DNA from: Xenorhabdus miraniensis
GTDB taxonomy: Bacteria; Pseudomonadota; Gammaproteobacteria; Enterobacterales; Enterobacteriaceae
Assembly (NCBI RefSeq): GCF_002632615.1
Contig: NZ_NITZ01000002.1
Location: 179,033-243,032 of the forward strand
Length of the DNA: 64,000 bases
Direction: 5' to 3'
Below, piece by piece: positions 55,222 through 63,564 of this stretch (position 1 is its first letter; each line of letters begins with the position of its first letter). The position numbers and the translations under genes are program-made. The notes beneath the pieces are model-generated. The model was not told the origin of the DNA, made no database searches, and was given only the letters and a program-made list of their open reading frames with translations.

Positions 55222-57306
55222 ATGTCGATGAAAAAGCGCATTGCGAAACTTCAAAAAGGGCAGGCACTTGTCCGGCAGGGACAGCAGGCCGCGGGGATGT
55301 TGGGGGGCTTAAGTGGCGGCAGTGCGGGAGGGGGCGTTCCAGGAAGCCCCGGCGGCTTTGTCAGCGCCGCTCAAGGGGCTGGCGGCGGTCAGGGCTTGGT
55401 GGCACGGGCTGCCAGCGGTCAGCACGCAGCAACCAAGGCCCTGCAAAACGCCGGCGCAATGTTGGGCGGCGGCGGGGGCAGCGCCCCCAGCGGACTGCAA
55501 TTTACCCTGACGGCGGGGGGCTTGCCGCCGCAGACCTTTGTCGTCACTGATTTTACCCTGAGTGAACACTTTTCCCAGCCGTTCCAGTTGGAAGTCGGGC
55601 TGGCGAGTGCCGATCCGGCTATCGACTTTCCGGCCGTACTCGACCGCTCCGCCACCCTGACGATCACACAGGATGGCGTAGAAAGCCGCAGTATCACGGG
55701 TATCGTCGCCAGCTTTGAACAAGGTAATACCGGGTTGCACCAGACCACCTACCAAATGAGCATTCGCCCGGATCTGTGGCGTACCACCCTGCGCCAGAAC
55801 TCACGCATCTTCCAGCAACAGGACATTGCCACCATCGTCACCACCATCCTGAAAGAGCACGGTATCCGCGACGTGGTGTTCAGCCTGCGCCATCCGCACC
55901 CAGAGCGGGAATTCTGCGTGCAATATCAGGAAAGTGACTTCGCTTTCCTGCAACGGCTGACCGCGGAAGAGGGGATCTTCTACTTCTTTGAATGTGGTAA
56001 CGGACGTAACACGCTGGTGTTTGCCGATGATGCCGGCTCAGTGCCGCCGGGCATCGTCATCCCTTATCAGCCCGGCGAAGACAGCACACTGGGCGAGCCT
56101 TCGGTGGGCAGCCTGACATGCAGTGCGCAGGTGCGTCCGGCTCAGGTCGAACTCAAAGACTACACCTTCAAAAACCCGGCCTGGCCGGCAGAGTTTCGCG
56201 CACAGATGAAGGAAGAGACCCTGCAAGAGATGTACTACGAGCATTACGACTACCCGGGGCGTTTTAAAGATGAAGCGCACGGTAAGGATTTTACCCGCTA
56301 CCGTCTGGAAGCCCTGCGCAACAATGCCATGACCGGACAAGGCAGCGGCAATGCCATTGCCATCCAGCCAGGTAAATTATTCACCCTGAGCAACCACCCG
56401 CGCGCAGACCTGAACCAGCCGTGGCAAGTGGTGAGCGCGAGCCATACCGGCAGCCAGCCGCAGGCGCTGGAAACCGCCAATAGCGGCACGGGCACGACCC
56501 TGCACAGCCACTTCCACTTTATCCGCCATAATCAGCACTGGCGCCCTGCGCCACTGCCAAAACCCGTGATTGACGGCCCGCAAATCGCCAAAGTCGTGGG
56601 ACCCGCGGGCGAAGAAATCTTCTGTGACCAGTACGGCCGCATCCGCCTTCAGTTCCCGTGGGATCGCTACGGCAAGAGCGATGATCAAAGTTCCTGCTGG
56701 ATACGCGTCACCCAGCCGTGGGCCGGTCAAGGCTGGGGCATGCTCGCCATCCCCCGCATCGGTCAGGAAGTGGTGGTGGATTTTCTTCACGGCGACCCGG
56801 ATCAGCCGATCGTCACCGGGCGTACCTATCACGCCAGCAACATCCCGCCGGGCGGGCTGCCGGGCAGTAAAACCCAGATGGCCTTCCGCTCCAAAACCCA
56901 CAAAGGGGAAGGGTATAACGAGCTGCTGTTTGAGGATGCGAAAGGCAGTGAGAAGCTGGCCTTACATGCGCAGAAGGATATGAGTACGGAAGTCCTCAAT
57001 GACCGGTCAACCCGTGTGGTGCATGACCACACCGAAAGTGTCGGTAACAATCAAGCCATTACGGTGCGTAAAGATCGCCACAAAGAAATCATTGGCACGG
57101 AAGTCAGCAGCATCGGGACACGGCAGGTGACGGTGGAGAAAACCAGTGTGCTCAGTGTGAAAGGTGCCATCACCATCCAGTCCGTCGAAGACGGTATTTA
57201 TATCGGCAATACCAAAGGCAGTATTTCAATCGATAAGGATGGCAACATCCACATTACGGGCGAAACGGTGATTATCAACGGCCAGAAAGTCATCACCCTG
57301 AACTGA
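55222..57306 (+). CDS. vgrG: T6SS spike protein VgrG (TssI) with glycine-rich N-terminal extension
   Basis: A 694-residue VgrG. Residues 1-90 are an unusual Gly/Ala/Ser-rich, basic extension (GGLSGGSAGGGVPGSPGG and similar). The gp27-like fold then begins at LQFTLTAGG and TDFTLSEHFSQPFQLEV and includes EREFCVQYQESDFAFLQRLTAEEGIFYFFE. The gp5 OB-fold follows (DQYGRIRLQFPWDRYG, CWIRVTQPWAGQGWG), then the beta-helical needle ending in VIINGQKVITLN. No C-terminal effector domain is fused. The frame starts at 55222 with GGGAGA upstream, so the extension is translated. Eag chaperone and PAAR-Rhs genes follow. Confidence 0.94.
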   Translation: MSMKKRIAKLQKGQALVRQGQQAAGMLGGLSGGSAGGGVPGSPGGFVSAAQGAGGGQGLVARAASGQHAATKALQNAGAMLGGGGGSAPSGLQFTLTAGGLPPQTFVVTDFTLSEHFSQPFQLEVGLASADPAIDFPAVLDRSATLTITQDGVESRSITGIVASFEQGNTGLHQTTYQMSIRPDLWRTTLRQNSRIFQQQDIATIVTTILKEHGIRDVVFSLRHPHPEREFCVQYQESDFAFLQRLTAEEGIFYFFECGNGRNTLVFADDAGSVPPGIVIPYQPGEDSTLGEPSVGSLTCSAQVRPAQVELKDYTFKNPAWPAEFRAQMKEETLQEMYYEHYDYPGRFKDEAHGKDFTRYRLEALRNNAMTGQGSGNAIAIQPGKLFTLSNHPRADLNQPWQVVSASHTGSQPQALETANSGTGTTLHSHFHFIRHNQHWRPAPLPKPVIDGPQIAKVVGPAGEEIFCDQYGRIRLQFPWDRYGKSDDQSSCWIRVTQPWAGQGWGMLAIPRIGQEVVVDFLHGDPDQPIVTGRTYHASNIPPGGLPGSKTQMAFRSKTHKGEGYNELLFEDAKGSEKLALHAQKDMSTEVLNDRSTRVVHDHTESVGNNQAITVRKDRHKEIIGTEVSSIGTRQVTVEKTSVLSVKGAITIQSVEDGIYIGNTKGSISIDKDGNIHITGETVIINGQKVITLN

Positions 57307-57344
57307 TCCCATTAACCCTGTTAAAAAATGAAAAAGGAAGCACG

Positions 57345-57764
57345 ATGAGCGCACAACCTTACCAGATGAATGAAGGCACCCTGACTCTCCCTGCCAACTG
57401 GCGCGATGAAACCATGCAGGTTTTTGTCCTGCCGGATGACAGTGGCGTCAATCTGGTGATTAACCGGACACCTGTACCGCTGGGAACCGATGCAGCAGTG
57501 TATTACGAGCAAACGCTGGCGCAATTTGCGACCCACCTGCCGGGCTATCAGGAGCATCAACGTTTACCAATGACACTCAGTGGCGAAGGCGCGTGGCGGC
57601 TGGATTATCATTGGCAAAGCCCGGAAGGAGAGATGCACCAGACAGTGGTATTGCAAATCCGGGGCAGCCAGTTACTGGCCTTTAATCTGACGTCGCCGCA
57701 ACCCTTTGAAGAAGGGCAACGCAACGCGTTACTGGCGGTGATCACCAGTTTTCAGGCCGTGTGA
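57345..57764 (+). CDS. Eag-type chaperone (DcrB/DUF1795) for the Rhs effector
   Basis: A 139-residue DUF1795 protein; members placed between vgrG and a prePAAR effector are Eag chaperones, which shield the effector's TM helices and shape its prePAAR region before loading on VgrG. Family marks are NEGTLTLPANWRDETMQVFVLP, YYEQTLAQFATHLPGY and LLAFNLTSPQPFEEGQRNAL. It has no signal peptide, as expected of a cytosolic chaperone. It lies 12 bp before the rhs gene. Confidence 0.88.
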   Translation: MSAQPYQMNEGTLTLPANWRDETMQVFVLPDDSGVNLVINRTPVPLGTDAAVYYEQTLAQFATHLPGYQEHQRLPMTLSGEGAWRLDYHWQSPEGEMHQTVVLQIRGSQLLAFNLTSPQPFEEGQRNALLAVITSFQAV

Positions 57765-57776
57765 CAGGAGGCCATC

Positions 57777-60700
57777 ATGGGACTGGGTGACGAAATCGTA
57801 ACACGGATTGCCCGTGTGGGAGCAACCCATGCGGTGGGTAGAGTCATGCCCCCCTCACAGCCCCGCGGCCCGGCAGCGGCACGTGAGGGCGATATTATCC
57901 AGCATTCGAGTTTTTTGGGTGCACTGGCCGGCGCTGTTGTCGGGGCATTGATCGGGGCCGCCGTGTTTGCTGTGGCCTCAGCCGTGATCGTCGGCACGGG
58001 TGGGTTAGCTACAGCGGCGGTATTGGCATTAGGTACGTTGGGGACAGCAGCACTGGGAGGGGTTATCAGTGATGCCAGTTCGGCGGTGGCCAACATGGTG
58101 GACAGCCTCGGGCCACCGGATGGCGCAATAAGCAAAGGATCACCGAATGTCCTGATTGAGGGCAAGCCGGCTGCCCGGGCGACAGTCGATTTAGCCACAT
58201 GCAGTAAACATCCGCCGCCGCTGATCGCGCAGGGCAGCGAATCGGTGTTTATCAATGGTGAACCCGCCGCGCGGATGAATGACAAGCTGGTGTGCGGCTC
58301 TACCATCAAGAGCGGCGCGAGCAAGGTTTTTATCGGCTCCGGTCAAGGCACCTATCTGGAAATTGAGGAAGAATTTTCCGGCTGGCAACGGGCGTTACTG
58401 ATTGCTGTCGAATTTATCGTTCCCCCCTCACGCGGGCTGGCAAAAGGGATAGGAAAGCTCTTTACCAAAGCAGGACAGAAAGCGGTTGTCAGGGGTGCAT
58501 TTAAAGGTGCGAAAAAAGTCGGGGAGATTGCCCGGGGCAAAACACTCAAGTGCGCCAAAGCCGCTTTTAAAGAAACCAAAGGATTAAAACGTTACTGGGC
58601 CAGTACGAAAAAATTCTTTACCGGTGATCCGATTGACGTCACCACCGGGGCAGTGTTTGATCAACGTACTGATATTGAGCTGGGACAGACGCTACCGCTG
58701 CTATTTACCCGTAGCTGGTCGCCGGGGTTGCGGGGATGGCTGGGCGAGAGCTGGTTCGATAATTTCTCTGAATGTGCCATTGTCACCGGGGACAGGATAG
58801 AAATCCTGACCACCGAAGGCGCCTCCCTGCATTTTGCCCTGCCACAAAGCGTTAACCACAGCATTAACCCGGAACATCCCGACTTTACTTTAAGCCGGAA
58901 AAAATCCGGCTTTGTGCTGACAGAACGGAATAACCCGGTACGCAAATACTTCACCCGGTTAGTGTCCACCGCGGAGGAGACGATACAGCGCTGGTTACTC
59001 ACCGAACACCGTGACCGTAATGGCAATGCCGTGTGTTTTCACTATAACGACACACATCAACTGGAAAAAGTGACCCACAGCGATGGCCCGGAACTGAGGC
59101 TGTTCTACCGGGAAGAGGGGCTGCTGGAAGCGATCCGACGCACTGACAATGGGCTGAATGACGTGATGGTACGCTATGCCTATCATGACGATGGCTTACT
59201 GGCAGAAGCGGACAGTACCCAGCAATTTCACCTGTTCTATGACTATAACGAGCAGGGGTTGATTAGCCGCTGGGCGGATGGTGATCAGACGGCGGTTGAT
59301 TATACCTATGATGCACAAGGCCGTTGTATCCACAGTGTCGGCAGTGGCGGGTTCTACCCGGTGCAACTCACCTATGAACCGGGGATCACCCGTTCAACAA
59401 CGCCCCAAGGGCACACCACAAGCTGGCATTACAATGACCAACAACAGGTGACGCAGGTCGAAACCCCGTGCGGTCATGTCACGCGTTATGCGTATGATGA
59501 ATGGGGCAACCTGCGTCACCAGATTTTACCGGAAGGGCAACCCCTGACGTTAGATTATCTGGCGGATACCGGGCTGGTAACCACATTCACCGATGCCATC
59601 GGTGCGGCATGGCAGTATCACTACGATGATTTAGACCGGCTTATCAGCATGACCGATCCGCTGGGGCGGGTCTGGTGGCAGCAATATGACGATAATGGCA
59701 ATGCGGAGTGCTTTATTGCCCCGGATGGCAGCAAAACCACGCTGACGCGCAATGAATTTGGGCTGGTTATCGCCGCTGAAGATAACGAAGGGTGTAAACG
59801 GTCGTGGGAATATGATCCCCAGAAACGGCTGACCAGACTGTTTGATGAAGAGAACCGCAGCCTGCGGCTGGGCTACGACAGCCATGACCGCTTGCAGCGG
59901 CTGGCCTCGGGTGGCGGCGCGCTGTGGCTGTGGGAATATGACCGCCATCATCGCGTATCTTTAAGCGATCGCCCGAACAACAGTCTGGAGCGTTTTCGCC
60001 ATGACCGCCACGGTAACCTGACCGAGTGGACCGATGCGCGTGGCGTGCAATGGCATATCGAATACGGGCCGTTTGACCTGCCAGTCGCGCGTATCGATGG
60101 GGAAGGCCATCGCTGGCAATATCGTTATGACCCCGACAGCCTGCAACTGCTGGCAGTCATTAACCCGCAGGGCGAAAGCTACCGCTATACGCTGGATGCG
60201 GACGGACGGGTGGTTACCGAAACCGACTATGCCGGCACGCAGTGGCGCTATGCGTATGATGGTAATGGCAACTGCATTGAAAAACGGGATGCGTTGGGCA
60301 ATATCACGCATTTTGAGTACGATGCTGCCAGCCGTATGACTGCGATGCACACACCGGAAGGTACGACCACCTACCGTTACGATATTCTGGGGCGGCTACT
60401 GGAAGTGATTGCCCCCGAAAACACGCCACTTACGTTTGAATACGATGATCAAGACCGCATTGTGAAAGAAACGCAGGCACACGGCGACATCCAACGTGAT
60501 TACCCGGACAGCGCAAGCGTGGCAAGAACACTGCACACACTGGAGGGCCAATGCTGGCAGGTAAAATCCGAAGCCAATAAGGTGGGCGAACTGCGTCGGT
60601 TCAGCCTCAACGGTGAACACTCGCTCAATATTGAACGGGATGACGATGGCCATGAATGGCACCGCCAGTCAGATAAAGGCTTTATCCTGCGGCAGGAACA

Positions 60701-62171
60701 TTCCCTGATGGGACAGCTGACGGCACAACGTGCCGGGCGTAATACCGAAATCTTTCAGGCCCATGAAGTAGCCGATATTCCGCAACCCACGCTGGCCGGA
60801 CTGGACAGGGAGTATCGCTACGATGCAGCGCTCAATCTGGTGGCGGCCAATGATGAGCGGCAGTGGCTGCGTTATGTGGTGAACGGCAATGGACAGGTGA
60901 CCTCGGTCAGTGACGGCGAACGGTTGCGTGAGCATTATCAATACGATGTATCAGGCTATCCTGCCCGACGTTTTGACGGCCTCAACGAGATAGACGGGGA
61001 ACGTATTTACCAGAAAGGCCACCGGTTACGGCAACTGGGTCAGCACCTGTTCGAGTATGATGAGGCCGGGCGGATGACCGCGATGCAGTTGTGGCAGGAA
61101 GGCCACCGTGCCCAGCTCACCAAGTTCCGCTGGAACAGCCAGAATCAACTTATTGGGGTGCAGACCCCGGGCGGCCAGCAGTGGGACTATCGCTACGATG
61201 CGGTCGGGCGGCGCACGGAGAAAGTGTGCGAACGGGCGGGGCTGCGCACCACCTACCTGTGGGACGGGGATGTGCCGGCCGAAATCCGCGAATACCGGCA
61301 CAACCGGCTGTACAGCCTCCGTCATCTGGTGTTTGACGGCTGGCAATTGCTGGCGCAACAGGTGCAGTTTTTCACCCTGAACCCGGAAAACCGCCATGAA
61401 CTGCTTGCGGGCGAACTCCAGACGCAGTATGCGGTCTGTGCCCCGACGGGGGAGCCGCTGGCGCTGTTTGATGCCGCCGGGCACCGGGTCTGGCGGCAGC
61501 CGCCACACAGCCTGTACGGGCTGCGTCTGGGGGTGTCGGGGGAAAATGCCGAACTGAATCCGGGCTTAAAATATGCCGGGCAGTGGCTGGATGAGGAGAG
61601 CGGGCTGGTCTACAATCGGTTCAGATATTTTTCGCCAGTGGCGGGGCAGTATCTGACGCCTGATCCCATTGGGCTGATGGGTGGAGAAAACTTGTATGCC
61701 TATGTGCAAAATCCAACTGGCTGGATAGATCCGTTAGGATTAGCATGTAACAACCCTAATGGATATAAAGCAGGGGATGTAGACTTACATGGCAATTTGT
61801 CTCCGGGCGTAAATCGAGCACCAGGTCACAGTAATACTAAAGCTGATGATCTTGTACAGAGTCACCATCCAATACAGGATCATTGGGCTAAGAAACGCAT
61901 CAAAGGTTATAAAAGGAATTCAGCGCCTGCCACATTATTACATTCATCTTCGGGAATGCCACATGCTCAAATCAGTGCGGCACAAAGAACAAGACGAGCA
62001 GGATCTGGAGGATGGGACAAAACGCTAAAAGAAGAATTCAATATAAGTTATAGAGAGATGATTGATGCTGGCGTACCGAAAGCTCAAGCAAGGAAGTCTC
62101 TTGGTGATGCTTATAAGTATTTTGATGGGCTTAGGGGCGCTAATAAAAACAATCCATTCTTTGATATTTAG
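57777..62171 (+). CDS. PAAR-Rhs T6SS effector with SHH-type nuclease-like C-terminal tip
   Basis: A 1464-residue Rhs protein. It has the prePAAR motif AAREGDIIQH (residues 34-43, fitting AARxxDxxxH), a TM region at about 46-98 and PAAR strands at about 111-188. The long YD-repeat shell starts near GDPIDVTTGAVFDQRTD and ends in the core motif PTGWIDPLGL (PxxxxDPxGL), the known self-cleavage site. The last 142 residues (from 1323, base 61743) form the variable tip, visibly more AT-rich than the core. It contains SHH at residues 1362-1364 (VQSHHPIQDHWAKK) and HAQISAAQRTRR, which resemble the Tox-SHH class of HNH/endonuclease VII-fold toxins. DNA cleavage is the best guess for its activity; catalytic residues are not proven by eye. 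Confidence 0.9.
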   Translation: MGLGDEIVTRIARVGATHAVGRVMPPSQPRGPAAAREGDIIQHSSFLGALAGAVVGALIGAAVFAVASAVIVGTGGLATAAVLALGTLGTAALGGVISDASSAVANMVDSLGPPDGAISKGSPNVLIEGKPAARATVDLATCSKHPPPLIAQGSESVFINGEPAARMNDKLVCGSTIKSGASKVFIGSGQGTYLEIEEEFSGWQRALLIAVEFIVPPSRGLAKGIGKLFTKAGQKAVVRGAFKGAKKVGEIARGKTLKCAKAAFKETKGLKRYWASTKKFFTGDPIDVTTGAVFDQRTDIELGQTLPLLFTRSWSPGLRGWLGESWFDNFSECAIVTGDRIEILTTEGASLHFALPQSVNHSINPEHPDFTLSRKKSGFVLTERNNPVRKYFTRLVSTAEETIQRWLLTEHRDRNGNAVCFHYNDTHQLEKVTHSDGPELRLFYREEGLLEAIRRTDNGLNDVMVRYAYHDDGLLAEADSTQQFHLFYDYNEQGLISRWADGDQTAVDYTYDAQGRCIHSVGSGGFYPVQLTYEPGITRSTTPQGHTTSWHYNDQQQVTQVETPCGHVTRYAYDEWGNLRHQILPEGQPLTLDYLADTGLVTTFTDAIGAAWQYHYDDLDRLISMTDPLGRVWWQQYDDNGNAECFIAPDGSKTTLTRNEFGLVIAAEDNEGCKRSWEYDPQKRLTRLFDEENRSLRLGYDSHDRLQRLASGGGALWLWEYDRHHRVSLSDRPNNSLERFRHDRHGNLTEWTDARGVQWHIEYGPFDLPVARIDGEGHRWQYRYDPDSLQLLAVINPQGESYRYTLDADGRVVTETDYAGTQWRYAYDGNGNCIEKRDALGNITHFEYDAASRMTAMHTPEGTTTYRYDILGRLLEVIAPENTPLTFEYDDQDRIVKETQAHGDIQRDYPDSASVARTLHTLEGQCWQVKSEANKVGELRRFSLNGEHSLNIERDDDGHEWHRQSDKGFILRQEHSLMGQLTAQRAGRNTEIFQAHEVADIPQPTLAGLDREYRYDAALNLVAANDERQWLRYVVNGNGQVTSVSDGERLREHYQYDVSGYPARRFDGLNEIDGERIYQKGHRLRQLGQHLFEYDEAGRMTAMQLWQEGHRAQLTKFRWNSQNQLIGVQTPGGQQWDYRYDAVGRRTEKVCERAGLRTTYLWDGDVPAEIREYRHNRLYSLRHLVFDGWQLLAQQVQFFTLNPENRHELLAGELQTQYAVCAPTGEPLALFDAAGHRVWRQPPHSLYGLRLGVSGENAELNPGLKYAGQWLDEESGLVYNRFRYFSPVAGQYLTPDPIGLMGGENLYAYVQNPTGWIDPLGLACNNPNGYKAGDVDLHGNLSPGVNRAPGHSNTKADDLVQSHHPIQDHWAKKRIKGYKRNSAPATLLHSSSGMPHAQISAAQRTRRAGSGGWDKTLKEEFNISYREMIDAGVPKAQARKSLGDAYKYFDGLRGANKNNPFFDI

Positions 62172-62192
62172 GTTTATCAAGAGGAAAATTCC

Positions 62193-62573
62193 ATGAATAA
62201 AGAAGATGTTTTAGAAAGATTAGATTTTATTGAAAAAGAAATGGATATTAAATTACCCCATTACTATAGGAAATTTTTGTCCGAAGAAATTCAAGATAAG
62301 CCTTATATTGAGATAACTGGGAAAGAACAAGAGAATATCTATGTTTATAATTTCGATTATGTCCTTGAAAGGAATAAAACATATACTATTCAGGATGTTG
62401 AGAGGAATTATTTTTTAATTGGTCAAGATGGTGATCTTGGTTATTTTATTTATGTAGAAAAAGGTAAGGAAAGTGATGTTATTTATAGCCTAGACTTGGG
62501 GGCTTTAGGTAGCGTCGATATGGAGGAAGATGGGGATAAGGAAGCCGATAATATTTATAATTTAGGAATATAA
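62193..62573 (+). CDS. SUKH (SMI1/KNR4) immunity protein
   Basis: A 126-residue, strongly acidic protein with SUKH landmarks: an N-terminal helix followed by the IKLPHYYRKFL motif (usually LP..Y..FL) and a later G(D)LGYFIYVE strand. SUKH proteins are the commonest antidotes for nuclease-type polymorphic toxins. It starts 21 bp after the rhs stop with AGAGGAA upstream, is AT-rich like the toxin tip, and would protect the producer and kin. Confidence 0.88.
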   Translation: MNKEDVLERLDFIEKEMDIKLPHYYRKFLSEEIQDKPYIEITGKEQENIYVYNFDYVLERNKTYTIQDVERNYFLIGQDGDLGYFIYVEKGKESDVIYSLDLGALGSVDMEEDGDKEADNIYNLGI

Positions 62574-62584
62574 ATATCTAGACA

Positions 62585-62620
62585 TCAGCCAAGATAATGA
62601 ATTAAATCTATCTTGGCTGA
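62585..62620 (+). terminator. Hairpin after the rhs-immunity pair
   Basis: Perfect 12-bp arms TCAGCCAAGATA (62585-62596) and TATCTTGGCTGA (62609-62620) follow the immunity gene stop by 12 bp. The next bases (ATAGTTTATA) hold few Ts, so termination strength is uncertain. Confidence 0.5.
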
Positions 62621-62671
62621 ATAGTTTATATCAAATGAATCTTAGTGGATGAATATGTATCAAGAAGTAAC

Positions 62672-62995
62672 TCAATATTCCACCTTATAATCCCCAAGCA
62701 ACTCCCGCATTCGCAGCTTGATCTCACTGAGCTGGTCTTGCTGGCGCTGGTACTGTTGCCTGATATTGCGGGTGTCGTCGCTGTCAGGAATGAGCACAAT
62801 GCAGCCCTCCATAATCTTGACGGTGAGTGTGCCACCAATCTCAAATCCGGCCTGTTTAAGCCACCTACCCGTTAAATTTATCGCGGGTCGGGGGTTCGGC
62901 CTACCATTTTGCGGGACGTATCCCACGGTGTAATAACGTTCGGTTTTGGCGGCTTTATTTTGCACCGCGTTTTGCTTAGAATGCGCCTTAGCCAT
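62672..62995 (-). CDS. SymE-like protein (SymE toxin family)
   Basis: A 107-residue protein matching the SymE family, SOS-induced, AbrB/MazE-like fold proteins linked to type I toxin-antitoxin control. Landmarks are YTVGYVPQNG, PAINLTGRWLKQAGFEIGGTLTVKIMEGCIVLIP. In E. coli symE is opposed by the antisense RNA SymR and lies near rhs-like or restriction loci; SymE genes next to Rhs toxins are frequent. SD AGAGGAG lies seven bases from the ATG at 62995; another ATG at 62998 is only four bases away. A 14-bp hairpin lies just upstream (63027-63060). Toxicity is not shown by sequence. Confidence 0.8.
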   Translation of the reverse strand: MAKAHSKQNAVQNKAAKTERYYTVGYVPQNGRPNPRPAINLTGRWLKQAGFEIGGTLTVKIMEGCIVLIPDSDDTRNIRQQYQRQQDQLSEIKLRMRELLGDYKVEY

Positions 62996-63026
62996 CATTC
63001 AACTCCTCTTTAGTTGCTTGTGGTTA

Positions 63027-63060
63027 GCATTCTGGCCGTGCTCCAACACGGTCAGAATGC
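63027..63060 (-). promoter_or_regulatory. Long hairpin in the leader of the SymE-like gene
   Basis: Arms GCATTCTGGCCGTG (63027-63040) and CACGGTCAGAATGC (63047-63060) pair over 14 positions with one G-T wobble and a 6-nt loop. It lies between the stop of the XRE gene and the ribosome site (63003-63010) of the SymE-like gene. No U-run follows on either strand, so it may be a structured leader or processing site. Confidence 0.5.
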
Positions 63061-63068
63061 GTTAAATC

Positions 63069-63467
63069 CTAGCGTGTAATATTAATTGCCTGCTTAATCT
63101 TCTCTTGCGTGATTGCCATATCCAGAATGCGGCAAATTACGTCCTGATCTTCTGTTTTTAACCCGTCAACCTGCTTACACAGCTCTTTCAGCCGCTTATT
63201 TTTAATATCAAAAACGGGTGCGGTTGTGCCTTCTTCTCCCAGCAGTAAATGGTCAATACTGACTTCCAGTAACTGCGCCAGTTTAATGATGTAATCGAAC
63301 TGGGGTTTCACCTGTCCCTGCTCCCAGCGCCCGACCATGCGGGGCTGGATATCCAGCAGATTAGCCAGTTCTATCTGTGTAAGCTGTCTGGCCTTGCGCA
63401 GTGTGGCAAGGCGTTTACCAAAATCAGTCATAAATGAACAAAGCCAGTTAATGTGTTTGTTCATCAT
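63069..63467 (-). CDS. XRE-family (Cro/CI-like) transcriptional regulator
   Basis: A 132-residue regulator with an N-terminal helix-turn-helix: FGKRLATLRKARQLTQIELANLLDIQPRMVGRWEQGQVKP, then HLLLGEE, a frequent end of the HTH_3 domain. The C-terminal helical part (residues 85-132) could mediate dimerisation. The ATG at 63467 has AAGGA eight bases upstream, so I keep it in spite of a family-like start at 63431 (MTDFGKR). It is divergent from the primase gene across a 97-bp region with a palindromic operator (63508-63532), which makes autoregulation likely. Confidence 0.85.
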   Translation of the reverse strand: MMNKHINWLCSFMTDFGKRLATLRKARQLTQIELANLLDIQPRMVGRWEQGQVKPQFDYIIKLAQLLEVSIDHLLLGEEGTTAPVFDIKNKRLKELCKQVDGLKTEDQDVICRILDMAITQEKIKQAINITR

Positions 63468-63502
63468 GATAAGTGTCCTTTTTGATTGCTGGGCTTGAAA
63501 GT

Positions 63503-63540
63503 ATTATATTGACCTGTATTATATAGGTCAATAATGACCT
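63503..63540. promoter_or_regulatory. Divergent promoter/operator of the XRE regulator and primase genes
   Basis: On the minus strand TTGACC (complement of 63526-63531), a 17-bp spacer and a perfect TATAAT (complement of 63503-63508) form a strong promoter for the XRE gene. The palindrome ATTGACCT-N9-AGGTCAAT (63508-63532) has its arms over the -35 hexamers of both directions; on the plus strand TTGACC (63509-63514) faces a weaker -10 (TAATGA at 63532-63537). A bound XRE dimer would silence both genes. Confidence 0.65.
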
Positions 63541-63564
63541 TGACGCATTTTAAAGGATTAAGAC

